Shown: positions 52,428-61,144 of the stretch, piece by piece
Layout: each line of letters opens with the position of its first letter
How positions within the stretch are numbered: position 1 is the stretch's first letter
Source of the DNA: JBBSNV01 sp964458605
GTDB taxonomy: Bacteria; Pseudomonadota; Alphaproteobacteria; Reyranellales; JAQSWP01
Length of the DNA stretch: 64,000 nucleotides
Direction: 5' to 3'
Assembly (NCBI GenBank): GCA_964458605.1
Contig: CAYWLS010000005.1
Location: forward strand, 62,001-126,000
The notes under the pieces: generated by a model
Database searches by the model: none
What the model was told of the DNA's origin: nothing
The model's input: the letters and a program-made list of their open reading frames with translations, nothing else
Made by a program: the position numbers and the translations under genes

Positions 52428-52440
52428 GCGGCCACGCACA

Positions 52441-52471
52441 AGCCCCGCCGGAAGGGTGGTCCGGCGGGGCT
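52441..52471. repeat. Strong inverted repeat beside the aldehyde dehydrogenase remnant
   Basis: AGCCCCGCCGGA (52441-52452) and TCCGGCGGGGCT (52460-52471) pair perfectly over 12 bp around a 7-base loop. There is no T run on either side. It lies just at the broken 5' end of the pseudogene and may mark a deletion joint. Confidence 0.6.
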
Positions 52472-52811
52472 GGCACGGAAGGCGGGGAAACGCCCAGCGC
52501 GCGTTGGCGTGAGCGTGGGCCATTTCGATCGTCGAGGGACCGCTTCCCGCGCCGATACGGTTTCGGTTTGCGGGATTGTTCCAGCTACGCCAGCCGGCCG
52601 CGCCGGTTCCGCCGCGATCCGGCCGTCATTCACTTATTTATGCCGCCGGACGCCCCCGCCGCGCGACGGGCAACGCGCCACGCGCCAGCGGGCGATACCG
52701 CGCCTCCGTATCCAGATACCTGATTTCGTTGACAATTTCGACCGTCTTCAAGCGAACCTTCGAAACTGCGGTCCGTTATCTGGGTGTTCACCGTGAAATG
52801 AGGAGATGTCG
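52472..52811. other. Noncoding stretch, no recognised gene
   Basis: About 340 bases between the pseudogene and the small Gln/Asn-rich gene. Open frames here have the skewed Arg/Pro composition of GC-rich noise. The right end should hold the promoter of the small gene, with a GAGGAG ribosome site at the boundary. Confidence 0.5.
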
Positions 52812-53000
52812 ATGAACGACAAAAAGTCCTATAGCGCGCAGGGTAACCAGGGTAACCCGAGCGACCGGCCGAGCCAGCGCAACGATCAGGTCGGCAAGGA
52901 TACCGACGGCGACGGCCGCGTGGTCCAGCCGGGTCACAAGCCGGGCGAGATCGACGGCGACAAGCAGCGCCAGAAACAGCAGCAGAACCAGAACCGCTAG
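52812..53000 (+). CDS. Small hydrophilic Gln/Asn/Asp-rich protein
   Basis: The 62-residue product (MNDKKSYSAQGNQGNPSDRP... ending QQQNQNR) is nearly free of hydrophobic residues and should be intrinsically disordered. It is rich in Gln, Asn, Asp, Gly and Lys, like small stress- or desiccation-related proteins. I do not recognise a family. ATG 52812 is preferred over 52806 because GAGGAG then has proper spacing. It stands alone, followed 60 bases later by a strong terminator, so it is a monocistronic, probably well-expressed gene. Its composition is unlike the neighbouring GC-driven proteins. Confidence 0.65.
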   Translation: MNDKKSYSAQGNQGNPSDRPSQRNDQVGKDTDGDGRVVQPGHKPGEIDGDKQRQKQQQNQNR

Positions 53001-53060
53001 GCCGGTTCGCTTCGGCTCCCCGTCCGACGATCCCCAAGCGGTATCGGAAAGACGGGCGGA

Positions 53061-53093
53061 AAGCCCACGGATCGCAGGATCCGTGGGCTTTTT
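53061..53093 (+). terminator. Strong rho-independent terminator
   Basis: AAGCCCACGGATC and GATCCGTGGGCTT form a perfect 13-bp stem around GCAG, followed by TTT (five T in a row at the stem end). It ends the transcript of the small Gln/Asn-rich gene. Confidence 0.88.
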
Positions 53094-53255
53094 CATGGAC
53101 CGGCCGCTGCCCAGTCAGGCAGCGGCGCCATTGCAGCCCCGGCATTTCCGCCGGGACTGGCCGTCCAGCCGCCCCGCGCGCGAGGCCGGGCGGCGTGGCA
53201 GAATAAAAAGGCAAACGTCCGCGGCCCATTGCCCGGGCGCCCTCGCAACGAACGC

Positions 53256-54176
53256 ATGTTCACCGGCCGTCTGCGCGCCTTTCCGGGCACCGATCCCTGG
53301 CGCGAACAGTATTTCGAGGATCAGCCCGTGCCGCCGGGCGTGACGGTGCCGATCGACGACGCGGCGGCCTGGCAGCTCTTTCCCCGCCACAACTGGATCT
53401 ACAACAAGCTGCTGATCTGCCGGAGCCAGGGTCTGGCGCACGGCCCGCACGGCACCGAGCCGCCGGCCTATCCGGTGTTCTCCAAGCCGATCTACAACAT
53501 GCGCGGCATGGGCACCGGCAGCCGGGTGCTGCACGACGAGGCCGAGTACCTGGCCAACCTGCAGCCGGGCTATCTGTGGATGCCGCTGTTCGAAGGCCGG
53601 CATGTCTCGACCGACGTGGCGCTGGAACGCGGCCGGCCGGTGTGGTGGCGCCATACCACCGGCAAGCCGGCGGGCGACGGCACGTTCGACTATTGGACCG
53701 TACACGCGACGGCCGAGCCGGCGCTGGAAACCTATCTGGCCGGCTGGATCGCCGACCACCTGCAGGAATTCTCCGGCATCGTCAATTTCGAGACCATTGG
53801 CGGGCATATCATCGAGTGCCATTTGCGCATGGCCGAGCAATGGATCGACCTCAACGGGCCGGGCTGGCTGGCCGCCGTGGTCGGACTCTATGCCGACGGC
53901 GTGTGGCGCTTCGACGACAGCACGCGGCGCGAGGGCTATTCGGTGGTGTTGTTCGGCGCGCATGGCAAGCACTGGCATATCGACCGCCAAGCGGTGGCCC
54001 GGCTACTGCCCTGCCCGGGCGTGTCGTCGATCCAGATCACCTTCCTGGACGAGCTGGCGCCGGAGCATCACGCCATGCCCGAGGGCGGCTTCCGGCTGGC
54101 GATCGTCAATTGCTGGGACCTGGCCGCCGGCAAGGCGATGCGCGAGACCCTGCGCGGCCTGTTCCGCGCCGACTGA
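53256..54176 (+). CDS. Hypothetical protein (306 residues)
   Basis: I do not recognise a named family. The protein is soluble-looking, rich in Trp and His, and has blocks that look conserved: HNWIYNKLLICRSQGL, PVFSKPIYNMRGMGTGS, GYLWMPLFEGRHVSTD, and near residue 185 GIVNFETIGGHIIECHLRM followed by QWIDLNGPGW. The last resembles the metal-binding end of an ATP-grasp enzyme (a strand with N-x-E followed by an E-x-H-x-R segment), so a ligase-like activity is possible but unproven. ATG 53256 was chosen as the only ATG near the conserved part. It converges on the formamidase gene. Confidence 0.6.
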   Translation: MFTGRLRAFPGTDPWREQYFEDQPVPPGVTVPIDDAAAWQLFPRHNWIYNKLLICRSQGLAHGPHGTEPPAYPVFSKPIYNMRGMGTGSRVLHDEAEYLANLQPGYLWMPLFEGRHVSTDVALERGRPVWWRHTTGKPAGDGTFDYWTVHATAEPALETYLAGWIADHLQEFSGIVNFETIGGHIIECHLRMAEQWIDLNGPGWLAAVVGLYADGVWRFDDSTRREGYSVVLFGAHGKHWHIDRQAVARLLPCPGVSSIQITFLDELAPEHHAMPEGGFRLAIVNCWDLAAGKAMRETLRGLFRAD

Positions 54177-54200
54177 CGCCGGCGCGGCGGGGCGGCGTCC

Positions 54201-55142
54201 CTATTCCATTACCTGGCGCGGGAAATAGCAGCTCACCACCCAGTTGGGCACGTCGACGATCGAGCTGATCTTCAGGTCGGCGCAGACGCTGCACAGCATA
54301 TAGGCCTCGACCGGCTTGAAGCCGTGCTTCTTGGCCAGCAGCTCGACCATGCCCGACAGCGCAGCGCGTGCGCCCTGCATCAGGTCGGGCCCGATGCCGG
54401 TGGTGACCTCGTAGCCCTTGGCGTCGATGTGGTCGTTGACCGAGCCCGCGGTGCGATAGGTCGGGAACTTCAGATTGGCGCGCTTCACCAGGTCGAATTT
54501 CAGCGCCACGCCGATCGGACTCTCGATCGCCGTGCCGCACACCTCGCCGTCGCCCTGGGCGGCGTGGGTGTCGCCGACCGAGAACAGCGCGCCCTTGACC
54601 TCGATCGGCAAATAGAGCTCGGTGCCTTCGCAGATGTCGCGCACGTCCATGTTGCCGCCGACCCGGCGCGGCGGAATGATCGAGTGATGGCCCGGCTCGA
54701 CCGGCGCCACGCCGATGGTGCCGGTGAACGGGCGGATCGGCACCCGGCCGCCGGGACCGTACATCGCCGGCGTCCGGCCGTCGGTGGCGTATTTCCAGTG
54801 ATGCAGCGCTGCGTCGGGGAACTGGTCGGCCAGCAGGCCGAAGCCCGGGATGTTGGCCGTCCAGCCCCAGCCCGTGGGCTTGAAGCCCAGCATGGTGACC
54901 TTCAGCGCATCGCCCGGCTCGGCGCCGTCGATATAGACCGGGCCGGTGACCGGGTTGACCCGGCCGAGATCGAGCTTGGTGACGTCGGCCGCGGTCGAAT
55001 CCGGATTGAGCTGGCCGCCCGAGGCGTCGCGCGTCTCGAACTCGACGCTTTCTCCGGGCGCAATTGTCAGCACCGGCTTGAAGCTGTTGTCCCAGCCGTT
55101 ATGGCCATGTTCCTTGTGGATGGTGTGCTTGTGGCCGACCAT
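54201..55142 (-). CDS. fmdA: Acetamidase/formamidase (FmdA/AmdA family)
   Basis: The 313-residue enzyme belongs to the zinc-dependent FmdA/AmdA family that hydrolyses formamide and acetamide to ammonia and the acid. It begins VGHKHTIHKEHGHNGWDNSF and has IGVAPVEPGHHSIIPPRRVGGN, LFSVGDTHAAQGDGEVCGTA (metal-binding Asp/His site) and a C-terminal half with LCSVCADLKISSIVDVPNW. It is the last gene of a run with an SDR and a complete urea/amide-type ABC transporter, so it supplies nitrogen and carbon from imported short-chain amides. Some gene-order similarity to the Methylophilus fmd cluster (formamidase with amide transporter) is expected. Confidence 0.9.
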   Translation of the reverse strand: MVGHKHTIHKEHGHNGWDNSFKPVLTIAPGESVEFETRDASGGQLNPDSTAADVTKLDLGRVNPVTGPVYIDGAEPGDALKVTMLGFKPTGWGWTANIPGFGLLADQFPDAALHHWKYATDGRTPAMYGPGGRVPIRPFTGTIGVAPVEPGHHSIIPPRRVGGNMDVRDICEGTELYLPIEVKGALFSVGDTHAAQGDGEVCGTAIESPIGVALKFDLVKRANLKFPTYRTAGSVNDHIDAKGYEVTTGIGPDLMQGARAALSGMVELLAKKHGFKPVEAYMLCSVCADLKISSIVDVPNWVVSCYFPRQVME

Positions 55143-55207
55143 GATCGCCTCCCTGGCTGCGTGATGGATGGCGCGGCGCGCCCCGGCGGCGCCGCCCCGT
55201 GATGTGG

Positions 55208-55969
55208 CTAGAACTGCACGCGCTTGGTCAGCGCGCCATCGACCATCAGATTGGTGCCGGTGACGAAGCTGGCCGCCGGGCTGGCCAGGAACGCCACCGC
55301 GTTGGCGATCTCCTCCGGCCGGGCCATGCGGCCCATCGGGTTGGAGGCCAGCGCCGATTTGTAGAGATCGGGCATGCCCTGCTCGATCCTGTGCCACACG
55401 CCGTCCTTGAAATAGGTGTTGCCGGGCGACACCACGTTGGCGCGGATGCCCTTGGGCGCGAGCTGGCTGGACAGGCCAGAGGTGTAATGGATCAGCGCCG
55501 CCTTCATCGCGCCGTAGGGGCCGGCGGCGAAATCGATCTCGACGCCGGAGACCGAGGAGATCACCACGATCGAGCCGGCCTTGGATTTCTCCAGGTAAGG
55601 CATGGCCGCCTCGATGGCGCGCACCGTGCCCATCATGTCGACGTTGAACTCGGCGGCCCAGGAGTCCTCGTCCTTGTTGATGGCCAGCGCGCTGACATTG
55701 CACACCACGATGTCGATGCCGCCCAGCGCCTTGGCCGAATCGGCCACCCATTGCTTGAGCGCGGCGCCGTCGGCGATATCGACCGCCGCGCCATAGGCCT
55801 TGACGCCCTTGGCCTGCAGCGCCTTGACCGTGGCCTCGACCTCGGCGGCGTTGCGCGCGCAGATCGCCACGTCGGCGCCCTCCATGGCCAGCCGCTCGGC
55901 GGCGGCGCGGCCGATGCCCTTGGTGCCGCCGGTGACGATCGCCTTCTTGCCTTTGAGCTCCAGATCCAT
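55208..55969 (-). CDS. SDR family oxidoreductase in the amide cluster
   Basis: The 253-residue short-chain dehydrogenase has TGGTKGIGRAAAERLAMEG, catalytic Ser in VVISSVSGVEI and YGAMK for Tyr/Lys. The strand-4 NNAG motif is changed to VCNVSALAI, an unusual loss of the Asn-Ala-Gly. The strand-2 end (ICARN) suggests NADP. The C-terminal LMVDGALTKRVQF is typical. It lies between the transporter ATPase and the formamidase, 52 bases after livF and 65 before fmdA, so it is likely co-transcribed, but its role in amide use is not obvious. Confidence 0.83.
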   Translation of the reverse strand: MDLELKGKKAIVTGGTKGIGRAAAERLAMEGADVAICARNAAEVEATVKALQAKGVKAYGAAVDIADGAALKQWVADSAKALGGIDIVVCNVSALAINKDEDSWAAEFNVDMMGTVRAIEAAMPYLEKSKAGSIVVISSVSGVEIDFAAGPYGAMKAALIHYTSGLSSQLAPKGIRANVVSPGNTYFKDGVWHRIEQGMPDLYKSALASNPMGRMARPEEIANAVAFLASPAASFVTGTNLMVDGALTKRVQF

Positions 55970-56021
55970 GGCTGCCTCCCGGTTTGTCTCTTGATCGCCC
56001 GTGCCGGGCGAGGGAAAGGAA

Positions 56022-56738
56022 CTATCCCGCCATGCCGACGAACTCGCCCACCATGTCGGGATTGGACAATTGCTCGGGCGTCACCTCGCGGGTGATGGCG
56101 CCCTTCTGGATCATCAGGATGCGCTGCGACAGCGCGGCGATGAAGTCGAGATTCTGCTCGACCAGGATCACGGTCAGGCCGCTCTTGGCCTTCAGCCGCT
56201 GCAGGGTCTCGACGATCTCGTCGATGATCGAGGGCTGGATGCCTTCGGTCGGCTCGTCCAGCAGCAGCAGCCGCGGCCGGCCGCACAGGCAGCGGGCAAT
56301 GGCCAGGAGCTGCTGCTCGCCGCCCGACAGGGCCCCGCCCTGGCGGTCGAGCAGGCGCTTGAGCCGCGGGAACTCCTCCAGCACCGTCTCGATCAGCCGC
56401 GCATCGTCGCCCTTCTCCTTGGCGCAGCCCATGCGCAGGTTCTCCATGACGCTGAGCGCGGGGAAGATGTCGCGGCCCTGCGGCACGTAGCCCATGCCCA
56501 GCCGCGCGCGCCTGTAGGGCGCCAGGTGGGTGACGTCCTGGTCCTGGAAGCGCACCGTGCCGGCGGTGGCCGGCAGGAAGCCCATCAGGGTGCGCAGCAG
56601 GCTGGTCTTGCCCATGCCGTTGTGGCCCAGGATGCCGACGAACTCGCCCTCGGCCACCGCAAGGGAGGCGCCGTGCAGCACCGGGATGCGGCCATAGGCG
56701 GCGCGGATATTGTCGACCGCCAGCATCGTGCCGCCCAT
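56022..56738 (-). CDS. Branched-chain/urea/amide ABC transporter ATPase (LivF/UrtE type)
   Basis: The 238-residue ATPase has Walker A LGHNGMGKTS, Q-loop YVPQGRDIF, signature LSGGEQQLLAIAR and Walker B LLLLDEPTEGIQP. The motif GYVPQGRDIFPALSVMENL is closer to UrtE than to typical LivF. With the gene upstream (overlap of the start with the LivG-type stop, ATGA) it forms the ATPase pair of a five-gene transporter. It is chosen to start at 56738 rather than 56726 because of the coupling. Confidence 0.9.
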   Translation of the reverse strand: MGGTMLAVDNIRAAYGRIPVLHGASLAVAEGEFVGILGHNGMGKTSLLRTLMGFLPATAGTVRFQDQDVTHLAPYRRARLGMGYVPQGRDIFPALSVMENLRMGCAKEKGDDARLIETVLEEFPRLKRLLDRQGGALSGGEQQLLAIARCLCGRPRLLLLDEPTEGIQPSIIDEIVETLQRLKAKSGLTVILVEQNLDFIAALSQRILMIQKGAITREVTPEQLSNPDMVGEFVGMAG

Positions 56739-57484
56739 CACGCCACCCGCTTGCCGAGATAGACGTCGCGCACCCGGGGGTCGCGCAGGATGACGTCGAC
56801 CTGGTCCTCGGCCAGCACGCGGCCCTGGTCCAGCACCGTGACCTTGGAGGCGATCATGCGGATGAACTGCATGTCGTGCTCGACCACGATCAGCGATCGC
56901 GTCCGGTTGATGTCGCGGATCAGCGCGGCGGTCTTGTGCACTTCCTCGTGCGTCATGCCGGCGGCCGGCTCGTCGAGCAGGATCAGTTCGGGCTCCGCCG
57001 CCAGCAGCACGCCCAGCTCGACCCATTGGCGCTGGCCATGCGCCAACTGGCCGACCAGCCGGTGCGCCACATGGGTAAGATCGGTGCGGGTCAGGATCTC
57101 GTCGACCATCCGCTCGGCGGCGCTGCGGCCGCGGGTGCGGCTGGCGCCGATCCAGACATTCTCCCGCACGGTCAGCCCGTCGAACACCGAGGGCACCTGG
57201 GTCTTGATGCCGATGCCCAGCCGCGCGATCTCATGGGTATTGGCGTGGGAGATCACCTTGCCGCGATAGAGCACCTGGCCCTCGCTGGGAACGAGCTGGC
57301 CGGTCAGCAGCTTGAAGAAGGTCGACTTGCCCGCGCCGTTGGGGCCGATCAGGCAGCGCAGCTCCCCTTCCATGAGCCGGAAGTTCACGCCGCTGACCGC
57401 CTGCACGCCGCCGAAGCGCATGCCCAGGTCGCGCGTTTCGAGCAGCACGTTGCCGTCGCCGGCCTGGGGCGAGGCCGCGCTCAT
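56738..57484 (-). CDS. Branched-chain/urea/amide ABC transporter ATPase (LivG/UrtD type)
   Basis: The 248-residue ATPase has Walker A IGPNGAGKST, Walker B LILLDEPAAGM and the signature replaced by LAHGQRQWVELGVLL, a variant with HGQ(K/R)QW that is the mark of UrtD-type urea transporter ATPases rather than LivG. The TQVPSVFDGLTVRENVW segment fits the same group. It starts within the stop of the upstream permease gene (ATGA) and overlaps the next ATPase in the same way. Confidence 0.9.
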   Translation of the reverse strand: MSAASPQAGDGNVLLETRDLGMRFGGVQAVSGVNFRLMEGELRCLIGPNGAGKSTFFKLLTGQLVPSEGQVLYRGKVISHANTHEIARLGIGIKTQVPSVFDGLTVRENVWIGASRTRGRSAAERMVDEILTRTDLTHVAHRLVGQLAHGQRQWVELGVLLAAEPELILLDEPAAGMTHEEVHKTAALIRDINRTRSLIVVEHDMQFIRMIASKVTVLDQGRVLAEDQVDVILRDPRVRDVYLGKRVA

Positions 57485-58620
57485 GGCAGCTTCTCCGTCT
57501 CGAGCTGCTGCACCATGGGAGCGCGGCGCAGCGGCAGCCAGGCGCGGAACAGATCGGCGATGCTGGGCACGATGCCCTTGGGCACCAGCAGCACGAAGGC
57601 CAGCAGCACCGCGCCCAGCACCAGGTTGGAATTGCTGAGGTCGATGGTGCCGGCGATCGAGCCCACCACATGGCCGAACTCGCCGCCGCCCAGCGCCTTG
57701 TCGATCCAGGCGCCCATGCTCTTGCCGCCCAGTTGCACGGTGCCGAGCCAGGCGGTCAGCCACTGGATGCCGATGCATCCGACGATCGGGCCGATCAGGG
57801 TGCCGCGGCCGCCGACGATGACCCAGATGATGATCTGCGCCGACTGGGCCAGGCCGAAGATGGTCGGGCTGACGAAGGCGCCCCAATTGGCGAACAGCAC
57901 GCCGGCCATGCCGGCGATGGCGCCGCCGATGGTGAAGGTGGCCAGCTTGTAGGCGCGCGCGTCGTAGCCCAGGAACTCGGCGCGGCGCTCGTTCTGGCTG
58001 ATCGCCACCACGACGCGGCCGAAATGGCTGACCAGCAGCCAGCGCAGGCCGAAATAGGTCAGCAGCAGCAGGCCCATCGACAGGTAGAACATGTCGTTGA
58101 GATCGAGCGCGGCGGACGCGTCGAACGGCATGTTGAGCGGCGGGATGGCCGGCACGCCGTTGAAGCCGCCCAGCATGGCGCTGCCGATGTGGTATTCCGG
58201 CCCGGCCGTCGAATTGATCGCGTTGAACAGGATCAGGGTCACGGTCAGCGTGATGACGCCGAGATAGACGTCGCTGATGCGGCCGTAGAACATGAAATAG
58301 CCCAGCAGCGCGGCGAAGGCGGCGGGCAGCGCGATGCCGGCCAGCGCCGGCACGGTGCTCTCGCCCATGTTGAACATGACGATGGCGTAGGTATAGGCGC
58401 CCAGGCCGAAGAAGGCGGCCTGGCCGAAGCACAAGATGCCGCCATAGCCCCACACCAGGCCCAGGCTGAGCGCCAGGATCGCCATGATGAAATAGACCGT
58501 GATGTCGAGCAGCGTGGCGAGTTCGACGATCTGCGGCAGCAGGATCAGGGCGGCGATGCCGGCCACGCCGGCGATCGCCAGGCCGGCCAAGGTCCAGGCG
58601 CGGTTGGCGGCGGCGTCCAT
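57481..58620 (-). CDS. Branched-chain/urea/amide ABC transporter permease (LivM/UrtC type)
   Basis: The 379-residue membrane protein has about ten hydrophobic segments with the family block GYGGILCFGQAAFFGLGAY near residue 60 and the cytoplasmic coupling loop AISQNERRAEFLGYDARAYK. Its C-terminal part (VGGRGTLIGPIVGCIGIQWL) is typical. The start is ATG 58620, whose first base is the last of the upstream stop (TGATG). The extension ending RRAPMVQQLETEKLP is longer than in LivM. Confidence 0.88.
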   Translation of the reverse strand: MDAAANRAWTLAGLAIAGVAGIAALILLPQIVELATLLDITVYFIMAILALSLGLVWGYGGILCFGQAAFFGLGAYTYAIVMFNMGESTVPALAGIALPAAFAALLGYFMFYGRISDVYLGVITLTVTLILFNAINSTAGPEYHIGSAMLGGFNGVPAIPPLNMPFDASAALDLNDMFYLSMGLLLLTYFGLRWLLVSHFGRVVVAISQNERRAEFLGYDARAYKLATFTIGGAIAGMAGVLFANWGAFVSPTIFGLAQSAQIIIWVIVGGRGTLIGPIVGCIGIQWLTAWLGTVQLGGKSMGAWIDKALGGGEFGHVVGSIAGTIDLSNSNLVLGAVLLAFVLLVPKGIVPSIADLFRAWLPLRRAPMVQQLETEKLP

Positions 58621-59495
58621 CACAGGCCCTTGCGGAAGAAGCGGCCGGTGATGCCCTGCGGCAGCACGCGGATCAGCACGACGGCGGCGGCCAGCGCCGC
58701 CACCACGCCGAACACCGGGGTGGTGAAGTAGATCGCCACTTCCTGGATGGTGGCGAACAGGGTCGAGGCGGAGATGGTGCCGGTCAGGATGGCGGCGCCG
58801 CCGCCGATCACGGTGATGAAGGCGCGCGCGATATAGGCCGCGCCGATGGTCGGGATGACGCCGGAGATCGGCGCCAGCAGGCCGCCGGCCAGGCCGGTCA
58901 GCGCGGCGCCGATGCCGAAGGTGACGGCATAGACCTTGGGCGGGCTGAGGCCCAGCGCCGCCGCCATGTTGGCGTTCTGCATGGTGCCGCGCGCGAACAG
59001 GCCGAGCCGGGTATAGCGCAGCACCAGGAAGATGGCGAACAGCAGCGCCACGGTGATGCCGATCAGCACCAGGCTGTAGATCGAGGTCGAATAGGCCCCG
59101 ATCGGCGTGGCGCCCAGCGGCGCGGAGATGCCCGCCGTGGTATTGCCGAAGATGGAGGTGACCAGGCCGATCAGGAACAGGCTCAAGCCCCAGGTCGCCA
59201 GCATGGTGTCGATCATGCGGCCGTAGAGGAAGCGGATCAGCACCCGCTCCACCACCACGCCGATGATGCCGACCACCACCGGCGCCACCACCAGCATGCT
59301 GATCCAGATATTGACGCCCTGCTGGGTGGCGAAGATGGCGCTATAGCCGCCCAGCATGAGGAATTCGCCATGCGCCAGGTTGATCACCCGCATCATGCCG
59401 AAGATGATGGCCAGACCGATGCTGATCAGCGCCAGGCTGGCGATGGCGTAGAGCACTTGGATAGCCAGGAACAGGACCAGATCCACGATACGCAA
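58620..59495 (-). CDS. Branched-chain/urea/amide ABC transporter permease (LivH/UrtB type)
   Basis: The 291-residue membrane protein has the LivH block FGMMRVINLAHGEFLMLGGY near residue 32 and the loop FARGTMQNANMAAALGLSP that contacts the ATPase, with about eight membrane segments. The annotated start is TTG 59495; GTG 59486 is an alternative with a better-spaced GGGGA. It begins 177 bases after the binding-protein gene, a gap common where the binding protein is made in excess. Confidence 0.88.
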   Translation of the reverse strand: MRIVDLVLFLAIQVLYAIASLALISIGLAIIFGMMRVINLAHGEFLMLGGYSAIFATQQGVNIWISMLVVAPVVVGIIGVVVERVLIRFLYGRMIDTMLATWGLSLFLIGLVTSIFGNTTAGISAPLGATPIGAYSTSIYSLVLIGITVALLFAIFLVLRYTRLGLFARGTMQNANMAAALGLSPPKVYAVTFGIGAALTGLAGGLLAPISGVIPTIGAAYIARAFITVIGGGAAILTGTISASTLFATIQEVAIYFTTPVFGVVAALAAAVVLIRVLPQGITGRFFRKGL

Positions 59496-59672
59496 TCCCC
59501 ACTGCAGACGAGCCGGACCTGCGCGCGGCTCCCTGTTCCTATTGTCTCCCCAACCCTGTCGCTTGTGACCTGGATTCTTGCGCCCAGGTATGTCCCGGCC
59601 CTGCCGCCCGTCCGGCGCCGCGCGCCGCGCGGTCGCCGGACCCGCGCACAGGGCGCGGGCCCGGCCGGCCGG

Positions 59673-60920
59673 CTAGAGCTTGATGTTGGTGTTGTACTGC
59701 TTGTTGTCGTTGGGGTTCTTGATCAGGTTGCAGACCGCCTCGGTGTCGGTCGGCTTCTGCTGCGGGAAGCTGGCCAGCACCTTGCACTTCTTGTTCTCGA
59801 CCTCGGCCATGTAGATGTCGAGGATGCAGTGATGGGTCGGCGGATCGATCGTCACCTTGCCCGAGGGGGCGTCGATGCTCAGCCCCTTCTCCAGCGTCTC
59901 GATCACCTTCATGCGGTCGATCGACTTGGCCTGCTTGACCGCCTCGGCCCACAGGTAGAAGCCCTGGTAGGTGCCGACCGCCAGGCCGGTGATGTAGGGG
60001 TAGTCGGCGCCGAAGCGCTTGTGGAAGCGATCGACGAAGGCCTTGTTGGCCGGGGTGTCGATCTCCTGGAAATAGTTGTAGGCGACGACGATGCCGTTGG
60101 CCTCTTCCGGCGCCAGCACGATGTGCTCGTTGCCCAGCGCGAAGGTGGTCGAGGCCATCGGGATCTTCTTGTTCATGCCGGCGGCGGCCCACTGGCGATA
60201 GAACGAGATATGCGCGCCGCCGACCAGCGCCGACCACACGTAGTCGGGCTTGGCGGCCTGGATCTTGGCGATCGACGGGCCGAAATTGGTGACGTCGAGC
60301 GGGAAGAACTCCACCGCCACCGTCTCGCCGCCGTTGTCCTTGGTGTATTTCTGCACCCACTGCGCGGTGATCTGGCCGTAATTGTAGTCGGCGGCGACGA
60401 TATAGACCTTCTTGCCCCACTTCTTGATGTTGGCCGGCACCAGCTTCTCGACCTGCTGGGCCGGCGTGGAACCGACGGTGAATTCGTTGCGGTCGCAGAC
60501 GCCGCCTTCGTACTGGGTGTTGTAGAAATACAGCGTCTTGAAGCGGTCCAGCACCGGGCGGATCACCTCGCGCGAGGCCGAGGTGATGCCGCCATGCACC
60601 ACCGCGACCTTCTGCTTCAGCGCCGCGTCCTGGGCGTATTGGGTGTAGAGCTGCATGTTGGACTGCGGGTCGTAGTTGACCAGCTCGACCTTCTTGCCCA
60701 GCAGGCCGCCGGCGGCGTTGACCTCCTCGACCGCGAGCGTGATGGCGTCGGACATCGGCTTGCCGTAGATGTCGAGACCGCCCGACAGGTCGTGGATCGA
60801 ACCGACCTTGATGGTGTCCTCGGCGAAGGCGCGCGAGGAAACGATGGCGGGAGCTGCCAGCACGGCGGCCGTGGCGGCGGTGGACTTGAGGAACTGTCTG
60901 CGATCGAGCTTGATATCCAT
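59673..60920 (-). CDS. Tat-exported urea/short-chain amide ABC transporter binding protein
   Basis: The 415-residue protein has a twin-arginine signal (DRRQFLKSTA, Arg7-Arg8, then an Ala-rich core ending RAFA|ED), so it is exported folded. The body is type 1 periplasmic binding protein fold (KVGSIHDLSGGLDIYGKPM; VVHGGITSASREVIRPV; YNTQYEGGVCDRNEF; AADYNYGQITAQWV), matching the UrtA/FmdD-like group for urea and short-chain amides more than LivJ/LivK. The Cys and aromatic residues in the pocket segment fit amide-type ligands. It heads the transporter operon; the preceding 294 bases hold its promoter. Confidence 0.9.
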   Translation of the reverse strand: MDIKLDRRQFLKSTAATAAVLAAPAIVSSRAFAEDTIKVGSIHDLSGGLDIYGKPMSDAITLAVEEVNAAGGLLGKKVELVNYDPQSNMQLYTQYAQDAALKQKVAVVHGGITSASREVIRPVLDRFKTLYFYNTQYEGGVCDRNEFTVGSTPAQQVEKLVPANIKKWGKKVYIVAADYNYGQITAQWVQKYTKDNGGETVAVEFFPLDVTNFGPSIAKIQAAKPDYVWSALVGGAHISFYRQWAAAGMNKKIPMASTTFALGNEHIVLAPEEANGIVVAYNYFQEIDTPANKAFVDRFHKRFGADYPYITGLAVGTYQGFYLWAEAVKQAKSIDRMKVIETLEKGLSIDAPSGKVTIDPPTHHCILDIYMAEVENKKCKVLASFPQQKPTDTEAVCNLIKNPNDNKQYNTNIKL

Positions 60921-61144
60921 TTGAATGTCACCTTATTGCGGGTTGGATATGGTGCAGCGTCCCGCCTCGATAATCCAGTGATTCGCGCAGGACATTACGT
61001 CTCTCACCGGTGAAATGCGACATGACACAGTTTTGCGTCTGGACGACCAGCGCGCGTCGCGACCGCCGACGCTGCGACACCTTGAGGATACGCCGCCCGA
61101 TGGCGCGCCGCATGGCGCCGCTGCCGAACTGCAATCTCGCCGCC

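Noticed and set aside
52337..52633. A minus-strand gene covering the upstream part of the aldehyde dehydrogenase remnant
   Set aside because: The translation has no aldehyde dehydrogenase similarity and a noise-like composition.
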